A stretch of DNA of 64,000 nt from contig CAWDVH010000001.1 of the NCBI GenBank assembly GCA_963805705.1, positions 124,001 through 188,000 on the forward strand. The letters are read 5' to 3'. Made by a program: the position numbers and the translations under genes. Each line of letters starts with the position of its first letter. The first letter of the stretch is position 1. This stretch comes from CAWDVH01 sp963805705. GTDB lineage: Bacteria > Actinomycetota > Actinomycetes > Streptosporangiales > Streptosporangiaceae. A model generated the notes under the pieces. The model saw only the letters and a program-made list of their open reading frames with translations. It had not been told where the DNA came from and searched no databases. Positions 41,641 to 50,193 of the stretch are shown here, piece by piece.

Positions 41641-42231
41641 CTAGCTGGCCTGACCCGCGGGCGGTTCGGGGGGAAGCAGGGCGGCGATCATCGCGTCGGC
41701 GATGAAAGCCCCGTAACGTCCGGGTGCCCAGCCACGGGCCAGGACGAGCAGTTCGTAGAGTTCCGGGGAGCTGTAGGTCCACATGACCTCCCCGGCGTGC
41801 TCCACGGTGATGCCCTCGCGCAGATGCCCGGCCTCGGCCAGGTTCCGCGCGTTGCCGGTCATCCGGCGCAGGCGGCTGCCGTCCAGCTCCGCTCGCAGGC
41901 CCGCTACCTCCGGATCGGCGGCCTCGGCGGCACGCAGCAGCAGCGCGATCGGCGACACCCGGGGAGCCACCTCGGCGGTGAGCTGGCCCCACCCGCGGAT
42001 GATCTTGCGGGGATCTGGCTCGGTCGTCTGCAGCTCATCAGAACGCGTCTCGGCCGGGACCGGTCCCTCGCCCGCCAGCGCCCGGTCGCAGATGGCGCGG
42101 ACCAGGCCCGGCTTGCCGTCAAATGCCTTGTAGATCGTCTCGACCGAGACGCGTGCCTCGGCGGCGACCGCCGCGATCGTCGTCGCGGCGTACCCGTCCC
42201 GCAGGAACAGCCGCTGCGCGGCGTCGGCCAC
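41641..42231 (-). CDS. TetR family regulator (start codon uncertain)
   Basis: The HTH ADAAQRLFLRDGYAATTIAAVAAEARVSVETIYKAF is at the very N-terminus; a C-terminal ligand domain follows. With the first conventional start, GTG 42231, helix 1 is clipped. In-frame upstream codons read STSKRRYHSPRRAEQARQTRAAV, a typical TetR N-terminal tail, starting after CTG 42300, with no ATG/GTG/TTG before the stop further upstream. So either CTG 42300 is used, or a mutation removed the normal start. It is divergent from the SnoaL gene across an operator-like palindrome (42324-42344). Confidence 0.8.
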   Translation of the reverse strand: MADAAQRLFLRDGYAATTIAAVAAEARVSVETIYKAFDGKPGLVRAICDRALAGEGPVPAETRSDELQTTEPDPRKIIRGWGQLTAEVAPRVSPIALLLRAAEAADPEVAGLRAELDGSRLRRMTGNARNLAEAGHLREGITVEHAGEVMWTYSSPELYELLVLARGWAPGRYGAFIADAMIAALLPPEPPAGQAS

Positions 42232-42323
42232 TGCGGCGCGGGTCTGCCGGGCCTGCTCAGCCCGCCGCGGCGAGTGGTAGCGGCGCTTGGAGGTTGACAG
42301 CGGGATTACTTCCGTTCCATAGT

Positions 42324-42344
42324 GTTGTATCGATTACATACAAC
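42324..42344. promoter_or_regulatory. TetR-type operator
   Basis: GTTGTAT (42324-42330) and ATACAAC (42338-42344) are a perfect 7-bp inverted repeat with a 7-nt centre, overlapped by ATACA-AC-TGTAT (42338-42349). It lies in an AT-rich island between divergent TetR and SnoaL starts and probably controls both. Confidence 0.65.
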
Positions 42345-42370
42345 TGTATCAGAATTGGTGGTGGACACGC

Positions 42371-42808
42371 GTGGATGACATCACGACACTCAGCGCCCCG
42401 GCGGCCCTGGTGGATCGGCTGCGCCGGGCGGTCAACGATCACGACCTAGCCCGGCTCGTGGCCTGCTTCGCGCCTGCCTACCGCAACGACACCCCGGCCC
42501 ACCCGCAGCGCGGGTTTACCGGGCGGGAGCAGGTCCGCAGGAACTGGGAGCAGATCTTCACCGCGATTCCGGACCTCACCGCCGAGCTGCTGCGCTGCGC
42601 CGTGGACGGGGACACGGCCTGGACTGAATGGGAGCACCGCGGCACCCGGCCGGACGGGTCCCGCCACCTGATGCGCGGTGTGGTGATCTTCGGCGTGGCT
42701 GACGGGCTCGCCGACTGGGCCCGGTTCTACCTCGAGCCGGTACAGGAAGACGGGCAGGACGCCGACGGCGCGGTGCGCAGCCAGGTCGGGCCCGGCGGTC
42801 GGCCGTGA
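42371..42808 (+). CDS. SnoaL-like / nuclear transport factor 2-fold protein
   Basis: 145 residues. The NTF2-like pattern is LVDRLRRAVNDHDLARLVACFAPAYRNDTPAHPQRGFTGREQVRRNWEQIFTAIPDLTAELL followed by AWTEWEHRGTRPDGS and RGVVIFGVADGLADWARFYLEPV. These small cone-shaped proteins are cyclases, isomerases or binding modules. GTG 42371 start. Its stop overlaps the NmrA gene start (GTGA); the pair is divergent from TetR and is the likely regulon. Confidence 0.85.
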   Translation: MDDITTLSAPAALVDRLRRAVNDHDLARLVACFAPAYRNDTPAHPQRGFTGREQVRRNWEQIFTAIPDLTAELLRCAVDGDTAWTEWEHRGTRPDGSRHLMRGVVIFGVADGLADWARFYLEPVQEDGQDADGAVRSQVGPGGRP

Positions 42809-43674
42809 TCCTGCTCGCCGGGGGCACCGGCCGACTCGGGACCGTCCTGACCACCCGGCTGACCGGGCAGGGACTGCCGGTCCGGATCCTGACCAGGGAT
42901 CCGGGCCGTGCCGCCCACCTCGCCGGGCCGGGCGTGACGGTGATGACCGGCGACGTCCGGGACCGGGCCAGCCTCACCGCCGCCCTCCACGGCGCACGGG
43001 TCGTGGTGTCCGCGGTGCAGGGGTTCGCCGGGCCCGGTGGCGTCTCGCCGGCCACGGTCGACGGCCAGGGCAACATCCACCTCATCGACGCCGCCCTGGC
43101 CGCTGGCGCTGAGGTGGTGCTGATGTCAGTCGTCGGCGCCGCGGCCGACAGCCCCATGGAGCTGTTCCGCATGAAGTACGCCGCCGAGCAGCACCTGAGG
43201 ACCAGCGGCAGCGGCTGGACCATCGTGCGGGCCACCGCGTTCCTCGAGCTGTGGATCGACGTGCTCACCAAGACCGCCGCCCGCTCCGGCCGGCCCGTCG
43301 TCCTCGGCCGCGGGAACAACCCCGTCAACTTCGTCTCCGTCACCGACGTCGCCGCCCTGGTGGAGCGCGCCGTCACCGATCCGGCGACCCGCGGCCGCAC
43401 TTTCGAGATCGGCGGCCCCGCCGACCTCACCTTCAACCAGCTCGCCGCGGCGATCCAGGCATCGGCCGGGCGCACATCCGCACCGCATCACGTGCCCCGG
43501 CCGGTGCTTCGGCTCGTGGCCGGCACGGCTGGCCGCATCAAGCCCGAGATCGGCCGCCAGGCGCGCGCCGCGCTCATCATGGATCAGGCCGATCTCGCCC
43601 ACGACGCGACGCCGCTTCATCGGGCCTGTCCCGGCCTGCCCTGCACGCCGCTCAGCGCGTGCCTGCCGTCCTAG
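42805..43674 (+). CDS. NmrA-like NAD(P)-binding reductase (atypical SDR)
   Basis: 289 residues. N-terminal Rossmann motif ILLAGGTGRLGTVLTTRLTGQG, then VLMSVVGAAADSPMELFRMKYAAEQHLRTSGSGWTIVRATAFLELW and FVSVTDVAALVERAVTDPATRGRTFEIGGP, all typical of the NmrA/SDR_a5 group (redox sensors, quinone or UbiA-linked reductases). No classical YxxxK site. Coupled to the SnoaL gene. Confidence 0.87.
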   Translation: MILLAGGTGRLGTVLTTRLTGQGLPVRILTRDPGRAAHLAGPGVTVMTGDVRDRASLTAALHGARVVVSAVQGFAGPGGVSPATVDGQGNIHLIDAALAAGAEVVLMSVVGAAADSPMELFRMKYAAEQHLRTSGSGWTIVRATAFLELWIDVLTKTAARSGRPVVLGRGNNPVNFVSVTDVAALVERAVTDPATRGRTFEIGGPADLTFNQLAAAIQASAGRTSAPHHVPRPVLRLVAGTAGRIKPEIGRQARAALIMDQADLAHDATPLHRACPGLPCTPLSACLPS

Positions 43675-43718
43675 CGACTAGCGCCCGGGCAAGCCCCGGC
43701 GGGGAGGAAGATCGGTGC

Positions 43719-44636
43719 ATGAGCGGTGGTAGTTACCAATCGTGGTTCGTCAGCGCGAGGGACCCGGCCTCGCCCAGGGCGCTGTGGATTCGCCACACGC
43801 GGCATCGTCCCCGGTACGGGCCGGAGTCCGCCGCGCTGTGGTGCACCCTGGTCGATCGTGCCCTCTGGCCGCGGCCGCTGGTCGTCAAGCAGGTCTTCGG
43901 TGACTTCCCGCCGGATGCTGCCGCCGGCCCGCATCAGTTCCGCGGGAACGCCGTCATGGGAGACCGGACCGCGCGGTGGGATCTGCGCGTCACCGACGGG
44001 CAGGCGCCGCTACGGCCGCTGCGGCCGTCGGCGCTGTATCGCGCGCCGCTGCCCCGGACAAAGCTGGAGGCCACTGTCCCTGACGGCCTGATCACCGGCT
44101 CGCTGGAGGTCGATGAGCACCTGGTCGGCGTGTCCGGGTGGCGGGCCACCGTCGGCCATAACTGGGGATCCGAGCATGCCGATTCCTGGGTATGGCTGCA
44201 TGCCGGCGGCTTCGGCACCGCACCCGCGGGCTGGCTGGAACTGGTGCTCGCGAGGATCAAGGTCGGCCCGGCGCGCTTGCCCTGGACGGCGATCGGGGCA
44301 CTCAGCCTGGGCGGCGAGCGGATTGCGCTGGGCGGCCTGGGGCGGCGGTCCCTGGTCGATGCGCAGCCCGGCCGGCTCACCGCCGCCATCGCCTCGTCGG
44401 GCGCCCGGCTTCAGATCAGCGTCACGACCGACGATGATGACGCGGTCACCGTGCTGTATGCCGATCCGGCCGGGGGAAGTCGTGCCGTCCGGCACGCCGC
44501 CCTGGCCACCGTGGAACTGGTCGCGCATCGCCGGGGCGCAACTGATATCACCCTGTCCAGCAGTTGCGGCGCCTACGAATACGGCACCAGCCAGGGCATG
44601 AGCGGGACGGTGCCCGAACCACTGCCGGCGGGCTGA
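43719..44636 (+). CDS. AttH/CrtC-like (tocopherol-cyclase-like lipocalin) protein
   Basis: 305 residues, ATG 43719 after GGGGAGGAAG. It is beta-rich, with VKQVFGDFPPDAAAGPHQF, GVSGWRATVGHNWGSEHADSWVWLHAGGF and TDITLSSSCGAYEYGTSQGM. The HNWG..HAD.W.W.H core is found in the CrtC-like/tocopherol-cyclase-like/AttH group, whose members hydrate or bind lipophilic molecules. Function here unknown; it could act on a terpenoid or lipid. Confidence 0.65.
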   Translation: MSGGSYQSWFVSARDPASPRALWIRHTRHRPRYGPESAALWCTLVDRALWPRPLVVKQVFGDFPPDAAAGPHQFRGNAVMGDRTARWDLRVTDGQAPLRPLRPSALYRAPLPRTKLEATVPDGLITGSLEVDEHLVGVSGWRATVGHNWGSEHADSWVWLHAGGFGTAPAGWLELVLARIKVGPARLPWTAIGALSLGGERIALGGLGRRSLVDAQPGRLTAAIASSGARLQISVTTDDDDAVTVLYADPAGGSRAVRHAALATVELVAHRRGATDITLSSSCGAYEYGTSQGMSGTVPEPLPAG

Positions 44637-44697
44637 GCGCCAGGTCGGCTGGCTCCCTGATGGTCGCCCGGCCAGCGCCGCGGCGTAGGTTGAGACT

Positions 44698-45729
44698 ATG
44701 GACTATCGCACTCTGGGGCACAGCGGCTGCGCGGTGTCGAGCCTTGGCCTGGGGAGCATGACCTTCGGCACGGAGACCGACGAAACGGGCGCGCACCGGC
44801 AGCTTGACCGGTTTGCCGAGGCAGGCGGCACGCTGGTGGACACCGCCGACGTCTACAGCGGCGGGATGTCGGAGGAGATCATCGGCCGCTGGTTCGCCAG
44901 CCGACCGGCCACGATCACCGAGCCGATCGTGCTGGCCACCAAGGGCCGTTTCGCGATGGCCGATTCCCCGAACGGCTCCGGGTTGTCCGCGCGGCACCTG
45001 ACGCGCGCGCTGGACGCTTCGCTGCGCCGGCTGGGGCTCGAGGCGGTCGATCTCTACCAGGTGCACGCGTTTGACCCGTGGACGCCGCTGGAGGAAACGC
45101 TGCGCACGCTGGACGGGTTCACGCGCGCCGGCAAGATCCGCTACTACGGGCTGTCGAACTTCACCGGCTGGCAGCTGACGAAGGCCGTGCACCTGGCCCG
45201 CGCGCTGAACGTCGCCGGGCCGGTGACCCTGCAGCCGCAGTACAGCCTGCTGGTGCGCGAGATCGAGTGGGAGATCGTGCCCGCCGCGGCGGACGCGGGC
45301 CTGGGGCTGCTGCCGTGGAGCCCGCTCGGCGGCGGCTGGCTGTCGGGCAAGTACCAGCGCGACGAGCGCCCGGCCGGCGCCACCCGCCTGGGCGAGGACC
45401 CAGGGCGCGGCATGGAGGCCTACGACCGGCGGGCCCTGCAGCGTACCTGGGATGTCATCGACGCCGTGCAGAAGATCGCCGAGGAGCGCGGTGTCTCGAT
45501 GGCCGAGATCGCGCTGGCGTGGGTGACCGGCCGGCCCGCGGTGACCTCGACCATTCTGGGCGCGCGCACGGTCGAACAGCTGGAGACCAACCTGCGCGCG
45601 GCTGACCTGCACCTCAGCGCGGCGGAAACCGCTGCCCTCGATGCCGCCAGCGACCCGCGCGTGGCTGACTACCCGTACGGCGAGATGGGCCGGGAGCAGC
45701 GCGACCGCAGCCTGGCCGGGGATAGCTAG
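44698..45729 (+). CDS. Aldo/keto reductase
   Basis: 343 residues, NADPH-dependent (beta/alpha)8 barrel. The catalytic tetrad regions are LVDTADVYSGGMSEEIIG (Asp, Tyr), VLATKGRF (Lys) and LYQVHAFDPWTPLEETLRTL (His). Cofactor-site segments are YYGLSNFTGWQLTKAV, LPWSPLGGGWLSGKY and TSTILGARTVEQLETNLRA. Typical YakC/AKR11-13-like length. ATG 44698; single gene, 61 bp after the AttH/CrtC-like gene. Confidence 0.92.
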   Translation: MDYRTLGHSGCAVSSLGLGSMTFGTETDETGAHRQLDRFAEAGGTLVDTADVYSGGMSEEIIGRWFASRPATITEPIVLATKGRFAMADSPNGSGLSARHLTRALDASLRRLGLEAVDLYQVHAFDPWTPLEETLRTLDGFTRAGKIRYYGLSNFTGWQLTKAVHLARALNVAGPVTLQPQYSLLVREIEWEIVPAAADAGLGLLPWSPLGGGWLSGKYQRDERPAGATRLGEDPGRGMEAYDRRALQRTWDVIDAVQKIAEERGVSMAEIALAWVTGRPAVTSTILGARTVEQLETNLRAADLHLSAAETAALDAASDPRVADYPYGEMGREQRDRSLAGDS

Positions 45730-45865
45730 CCGCGGGCGCCCGCCTGGCCGCGGCCGGGCTGCCCTGGCGACCGCTCCGGGTATTTATCGCCGGTACCGAG
45801 AGATCGGACGGTGTCTCATCGTCGGACCTGATGTGAGGTTGTTCCGGCGAGAGAGAGGCACGTCC

Positions 45866-46216
45866 ATGGCCAGCCCGGTGGTTCACTTCGAGATCAGGTC
45901 ATCAGACCCGGATGCGACGCGGTCGTTCTTCGGGAAGCTGTTCGGCTGGACATTCCCCGACGGGGGGATACCCGGCTACAGCTACGTCGACACCGGAGTC
46001 GAAGGCGCGGTGCCCGGCGGCATCAGCCCGCTGCAGGGCGGCGCGCCGCTGGTCACGTTCTTCGTCGGGGTGGAAGATGTCACCGCCTCGCTGGATGCCG
46101 CCGTGGCCCAGGGCGGACGGGTCATCCAGCCCGCGACATCCGTGCCGGGCGTCACGTTCGGCCTGCTGGCCGACCCGAACGGGCAGGTGGTCGGGCTGGC
46201 CGCGGCCGACGCCTGA
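45866..46216 (+). CDS. VOC family protein paired with ECF sigma factor
   Basis: 116 residues of the vicinal-oxygen-chelate superfamily: VVHFEIRSSDPDATRSFFGKLFGWTF, VTFFVGVEDVTASLDAAVAQGGRVIQPATSVPGVTFGLLADPNGQVVGLA, with metal-edge positions His/Glu-like and DPNG. The ATG at 45866 follows GAGAGAGGCA. It lies 56 bp before the ECF sigma gene in the same direction; YCII/VOC genes often accompany these SnoaL-type sigma factors. Confidence 0.87.
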   Translation: MASPVVHFEIRSSDPDATRSFFGKLFGWTFPDGGIPGYSYVDTGVEGAVPGGISPLQGGAPLVTFFVGVEDVTASLDAAVAQGGRVIQPATSVPGVTFGLLADPNGQVVGLAAADA

Positions 46217-46272
46217 CGCCGCGCGGCATGCCCGGTGCGGGCGGGACACCGACAGGGAGGAAGGAGCCGGAC

Positions 46273-47325
46273 ATGGCTGCCTCGGCTGACTCTGCCCTGC
46301 TCGCACGGGCGGCCGCCGGCGATGGCGTCGCCTTCGCGGGCCTGGTGGAGCCCTACCAGCGGCCGGTATTCCGGCACTGCTACCGCATGCTCGGCTCGGG
46401 CGCCGACGCCGAGGACGCGACCCAGGACACCCTCGAGCGCGCGTGGCGCAAGCTCGCGACTTACGACGGCTCGGGGCCGTTCGGCGCCTGGCTGCAGCGC
46501 ATCGCGACCAACGTCTGCCTCGATGGGCTACGGGCGAGGCGGACCCGGATCGGGCCGGCCGGCTACGGGCCGCCCGCGGCGCCGGGCACGATTCCCGGGC
46601 CGCCCGACCCGGAGCTGGAGTGGGTCGAGCCGGTCAGCAACGGCGACCTGCACGGGCCAGGGGACCCGCAGGATGAGGTGGTCCGCCGGGAGGAGATCAG
46701 CCTGGCCTTCGTGGCGGCTTTGCAGCGCCTGGCGCCGCGCCAGCGGGCCGCTCTGCTGCTGCGCGATGTGCTGGGGTTCAGCCACGCCGAGGTGGGCGAG
46801 GTCCTCGACGCCAGCACCACGACGGTCAACAGCCTGCTGTCGCGGGCCCGCGAGTCCGTCCGCGCCACGGCCGGCCTGCCGCAGCCCGACATGGCCGAGC
46901 CCCGCGTCCAGCGGTTCCTGCACCGCTATGTCCGCGCCTGGCAGCTGGCCGACATCGACGGGTTCGTCGCCCTGGTCGCCGAGGACATCAGCTTCTCGAT
47001 GCCGCCGCTCAGTACCTGGTTCGACGGCCGGGAGGCGGTGGCCGCGTTCATCGAGGACGCGATCTTCGCTGCCGCCCGGCCGCACGGGGTGCACCTGATG
47101 GCCGGCTCATGTAACGGCCAGCCCGCCTTCGCCACCTATGAGCCAGACAGCGAAGGCCGCCTGGTCGCCAGCGGCCTGCAGGTCCTGCAGCTCGGCGAGA
47201 TCGGCGGCCAGTTGCTCATCACCACGCTGGTGTCCTATCGCGACCCGGCGCTCGCCATCCGATGCGGACTGCCGCCGCACTGGCCGGACCCCGGATCCTC
47301 TCCGGCGCGCGATTCCGGCGCGTGA
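46273..47325 (+). CDS. ECF RNA polymerase sigma factor with C-terminal SnoaL-like domain
   Basis: 350 residues. Sigma2: FRHCYRMLGSGADAEDATQDTLERAWRKLATYDG. Sigma4: RLAPRQRAALLLRDVLGFSHAEVGEVLDASTTTVNSLLSRARESV. The C-terminal extension (RFLHRYVRAWQLADIDGFVALVAEDISFSMPPLSTWFDGREAVAAFIED) is a SnoaL_2 domain, as in the sigma-70 subfamily-5 type ECFs that lack an anti-sigma factor and are controlled by this domain. ATG 46273 with AAGGAG upstream. Confidence 0.9.
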   Translation: MAASADSALLARAAAGDGVAFAGLVEPYQRPVFRHCYRMLGSGADAEDATQDTLERAWRKLATYDGSGPFGAWLQRIATNVCLDGLRARRTRIGPAGYGPPAAPGTIPGPPDPELEWVEPVSNGDLHGPGDPQDEVVRREEISLAFVAALQRLAPRQRAALLLRDVLGFSHAEVGEVLDASTTTVNSLLSRARESVRATAGLPQPDMAEPRVQRFLHRYVRAWQLADIDGFVALVAEDISFSMPPLSTWFDGREAVAAFIEDAIFAAARPHGVHLMAGSCNGQPAFATYEPDSEGRLVASGLQVLQLGEIGGQLLITTLVSYRDPALAIRCGLPPHWPDPGSSPARDSGA

Positions 47326-47355
47326 TTGAATCCGGCGCGTGATTAGAGTCCTGTC

Positions 47356-48099
47356 ATGCGGCTCACGGTTCTGGGCGGGTGTGGTGCGTGGCCGGAGGCA
47401 GGCCAGGCCTGCAGCGGCTACCTCGTGGAGCATGACGGTTTCCGGCTGCTCGTCGACGTCGGCTACGCCACCATGCCGCGGCTGCCGGAAGGGGCAGCCC
47501 CGGACCAGATAGACGCGGTGTTCATCAGCCACGGGCACCCCGACCATTGCGCCGACCTGAACCCGCTGCTGCGGGCACGGGCGCTGCTCGATGACCCGCC
47601 GGCGCCGCTGCCGCTGTACTCGCTGCCTGGTGCGCTGGATGCGGTACTGGCGCTGGATTCGCCTCAGATGATGGCTGGTTCCTACGCGCTTCATGAGTTC
47701 AGCGCGGGCAGCCGGCTGGACATCGGCCCGTTCCGCGCGCAGACTCGCCTGCTGCCGCACTGGCTGCCCAATGCCGGGCTGCGCCTCACCGCGGGCGACC
47801 GGGTGCTGGCCTATACCGGTGACAGCGGCCCGAGCCCGCAGATCGCGGAACTGGCGCAGCGCGCCGATCTGCTGCTGGCCGAGGCCACGTATGTGGACCA
47901 GGTCCCGGAGAGCTCGCGACGGTACCTGTCCAGCGCCGGTGATGCGGGCCGGCAGGCGGCGAAGGCCCGCGCCGGGCGCCTGCTGCTGACCCATCTATGG
48001 CCAGGCACGGACCCATCGGCCGCGCGAGCCGCGGCCGGTCATGAGTACGATCAGGAGATAGGTGTCGCTACCGCCGGCCTGGTCATCGACCTGCACTGA
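47356..48099 (+). CDS. MBL-fold hydrolase, RNase Z/ElaC-like
   Basis: 247 residues. The metallo-beta-lactamase start RLTVLGGCGAWPEAGQACSGYLVEHDGFRLLVDVG, HxHxDH in FISHGHPDHCADLNPLL, the Asp in VLAYTGDSGPSPQIAELA and the final His in LLLTHLWPGTDPS place it among actinobacterial RNase Z-like MBL proteins. The phosphodiesterase exosite typical of true tRNase Z was not seen, so tRNA processing is uncertain. Confidence 0.87.
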   Translation: MRLTVLGGCGAWPEAGQACSGYLVEHDGFRLLVDVGYATMPRLPEGAAPDQIDAVFISHGHPDHCADLNPLLRARALLDDPPAPLPLYSLPGALDAVLALDSPQMMAGSYALHEFSAGSRLDIGPFRAQTRLLPHWLPNAGLRLTAGDRVLAYTGDSGPSPQIAELAQRADLLLAEATYVDQVPESSRRYLSSAGDAGRQAAKARAGRLLLTHLWPGTDPSAARAAAGHEYDQEIGVATAGLVIDLH

Positions 48100-48108
48100 C
48101 GATGCTGA

Positions 48109-48142
48109 CCTTCTTGTAGCATCGCCCTTCTTGTAGCATCGC
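48109..48142 (+). repeat. Perfect 17-bp tandem duplication before the P-loop gene
   Basis: CCTTCTTGTAGCATCGC occurs at 48109-48125 and again at 48126-48142, ending 3 bp before the GTG of the next gene, in place of a normal ribosome-binding site. Confidence 0.92.
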
Positions 48143-48145
48143 GAA

Positions 48146-48715
48146 GTGGCTGACAGGGTGCTGGTCTACGGCGTCACCGGGTCGGGCAAGACCACCCTGG
48201 CCCGGCAGATCGGGGTGCGGACCGCGACCCCCTGGTACTCAGTGGACGACCTGACGTGGGAGCCAGGCTGGGTGGGGGTCACGCCGGAGGAACAGCGGCG
48301 GCGCATCACCGCGATCTGCGCCCGGCCGCGATGGGTCCTCGACACCGCATACAGCCAGTGGCTCGATGTGCCCCTGGCCCGCGTGCAGCTCATCGTGGCC
48401 CTGGACTATCCCCGCTGGCTCTCGCTGGGCCGGCTCATGCGGCGGACGCTGCTGCGCGCCGTGGACCACCGGCCGGTCTGCAACGGCAATACCGAGACGT
48501 TCCGCGCGGCATTTTCCCGTGACTCGATCATCGTCTGGCATTTCCGGTCGTTCGCCCGCAAGCGCTCGCGTATCCGGGCCTGGGCCGCCGACCCGCCCGG
48601 CTGCGCCGTGGTCCGGCTGCGATCTCCGCAGGCCACCCGCCGCTGGCTGGCCACGCTGCCCGCGGCCGATCCCGCCGCCGCACCGGGCCCAGACCAGGCC
48701 AGGGAGCCGTCATAG
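48146..48715 (+). CDS. Small P-loop kinase-like protein (adenylate-kinase/topology-modulation FlaR-like)
   Basis: 189 residues. Walker A VYGVTGSGKTTLARQIG; WYSVDDLTWEPGWVGVTPEEQRRRI and WVLDTAYSQWLDVPLARVQLIVALDYPRWLSLGRLMRRTL match the shikimate-kinase-like AAA_18/topology-modulation proteins. Substrate unknown. GTG 48146 lacks an SD and lies just after a 17-bp duplication, so it may be poorly translated or leaderless. Confidence 0.8.
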   Translation: MADRVLVYGVTGSGKTTLARQIGVRTATPWYSVDDLTWEPGWVGVTPEEQRRRITAICARPRWVLDTAYSQWLDVPLARVQLIVALDYPRWLSLGRLMRRTLLRAVDHRPVCNGNTETFRAAFSRDSIIVWHFRSFARKRSRIRAWAADPPGCAVVRLRSPQATRRWLATLPAADPAAAPGPDQAREPS

Positions 48716-48740
48716 GCCGGGCCGCAGCCAGAGACGAGTC

Positions 48741-48873
48741 CATGCCCCCCACGTTCGAGCTGACCAGCAGGGACGGCCGGCTCGTCCGCTACTGCGTCTA
48801 CGGGGCGTTCAGGTGCGGCGGTATCCGGGATGGACGCCGGTGGCGAGATCCTGCCGGGCGGCCAGCCGGCTGA
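48741..48873 (+). pseudogene. 5' remnant of an alpha/beta hydrolase gene
   Basis: ATG 48741 opens MPPTFELTSRDGRLVRYCVYG, the usual N-terminus of an actinobacterial alpha/beta hydrolase. After about 21 residues the similarity stops and the frame runs on as FRCGGIRDGRRW..., antisense to the MarR gene, to TGA 48871. The rest of the hydrolase is missing, so the gene was truncated by a deletion whose junction is near 48803. Identification rests on a short match and is tentative. Confidence 0.45.
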
Positions 48874-49321
48874 GCAGATCGTTCAGCACGACGCGCTCGT
48901 CCGGCGTGAGCCCCTCGGTCATGGCGTCTTCGTGCGCCGCGCCCAGGCGGCCGAGTTCCTTCATGAACGCAGTGCCGTCTCCGGTCAGGTAGAGCGCATA
49001 GTACCGGCGGTCGGCCGGGTCCCGGCGTCGTTCGATCAGCCCGCGTTCTTCGAGGCCATCCACCAGTGGTACGAGCCGGCTGGCCGGAGTACCTAGCTGC
49101 CGGGCGATCGCCTGCTGGCTCTGCCCCGGTTTCCACGCGATGAGGCGCAGCAGCCCCGCCTGAGCCGGGGTGAGGTCAAGCTGGCTGATGCGCTGCGCGA
49201 ACTGGGCCGCAGCATGCGCCCCGAGCTGGGCGAGCAGGAAGGCGCTTCCCGTCCGCCGGGGCGGGACCGCGCCCTCCTGCGCCCCCGGCCCGGCCGGACC
49301 GCCGTGATTATTCGTAGCCAC
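48809..49321 (-). CDS. MarR family transcriptional regulator
   Basis: About 170 residues. The winged helix is LDLTPAQAGLLRLIAWKPGQSQQAIARQLGTPASRLVPLVDGLEERGLIERRRDPADRRYYALYLTGDG, including the DxRxxxLxLT wing. The GTG at 49321 is preferred. It probably represses the divergent membrane-protein gene through the AT-rich spacer (49322-49408). Confidence 0.9.
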   Translation of the reverse strand: MATNNHGGPAGPGAQEGAVPPRRTGSAFLLAQLGAHAAAQFAQRISQLDLTPAQAGLLRLIAWKPGQSQQAIARQLGTPASRLVPLVDGLEERGLIERRRDPADRRYYALYLTGDGTAFMKELGRLGAAHEDAMTEGLTPDERVVLNDLLSRLAARQDLATGVHPGYRRT

Positions 49322-49338
49322 GGCCCGATCATATCCGC

Positions 49339-49369
49339 TTGACAATCATATACAAGTTATAATTATTAT
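49339..49369 (+). promoter_or_regulatory. Promoter/operator between marR-like and membrane-protein genes
   Basis: A consensus -35 TTGACA at 49339-49344 is followed by AT-rich sequence with TATAAT (49358-49363, spacing too short at 13) and TATTAT (49364-49369, spacing 19). The imperfect dyad CTTG...CAAG at 49338-49356 overlaps the -35 and is the probable MarR site. It stands out against a 70% GC background. Confidence 0.6.
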
Positions 49370-49408
49370 CGGATGCGTACGATCTGACCAGGAGCCCAGG
49401 AGGAAACC

Positions 49409-50125
49409 ATGACCAGTCCGCCGCCCGCCGCCCGCCGCGGCCGCCCGCAGGGGGGTCCGCCGCTCCTGGCCCCGGCCCTCGCGTACGGTGCCCTGACGAT
49501 CGCCGCCGTCATCCTTATCGCCACGGTGCCGCACCCGTCGGCCTCGGCCGCATCCGTGCTGGCCTACGACCGTGCTCATCACACCGCCCTGCAGGTGGCC
49601 GGGTTCCTCATCGCCGGCGCCTCCGTCCCGCTGGCCATCTGGACCGCCACCGTCTACCGGCGGCTGCGGATACTGGGAGTCACGGCGCCCGGTGCCGTCA
49701 TCGCGCTCGCCGGCGGTCTGCTGGCCGCCGCCTCCCTCTCGCTGTCCGGCCTGATCAGCTGGACCAGCTCGCAGGTCTCGGCCGTCGCCGGGCCGGGCCT
49801 GGCCAGGGCCCTGGCCGAGCTGAGCTTCGCCACCGGCGGGGCCGGGTTCGTCGTGCCGTTCGCGCTGCTGCTGGCCGGGGTCTGCGTGCCCGCGCTCATT
49901 CTGCGCCTGACGCCCCGGCCGTGGGCATGGTTCGGCCTGGCCGTCGCGGTGGCTGCCGTCCTGTCCACGTTCACCCTGCTCACCGCCAGCTTGGACGTCC
50001 TGCTGCCCATCGGGCGTTTCGGGGGGCTGATCTGGCTGATCGGGGCCAGCGTGCTGCTGCCCCATGACCGCCGGGCCGTGCGGGCCGCCCGCGCCACGGA
50101 ACACCTGCAGGGAACCGCGTCCTGA
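49409..50125 (+). CDS. Integral membrane protein, about six helices
   Basis: 238 residues, ATG 49409 with AGGAGG upstream. A Pro/Arg-rich N-terminus is followed by hydrophobic segments (LAPALAYGALTIAAVILIATV; ALQVAGFLIAGASVPLAIW; GAVIALAGGLLAAASLSLSG; GAGFVVPFALLLAGVCVPALIL; WFGLAVAVAAVLSTFTLL; FGGLIWLIGASVLL). It resembles DUF4386-type membrane proteins often paired with MarR or ECF regulators. Function unknown. Confidence 0.72.
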   Translation: MTSPPPAARRGRPQGGPPLLAPALAYGALTIAAVILIATVPHPSASAASVLAYDRAHHTALQVAGFLIAGASVPLAIWTATVYRRLRILGVTAPGAVIALAGGLLAAASLSLSGLISWTSSQVSAVAGPGLARALAELSFATGGAGFVVPFALLLAGVCVPALILRLTPRPWAWFGLAVAVAAVLSTFTLLTASLDVLLPIGRFGGLIWLIGASVLLPHDRRAVRAARATEHLQGTAS

Positions 50126-50193
50126 CGGGCGCCGGTCTCAGCCCAGCGCCGATCCGCCCGGTCACACCGGGGCGGCGCGCGTGACCGACAGGA

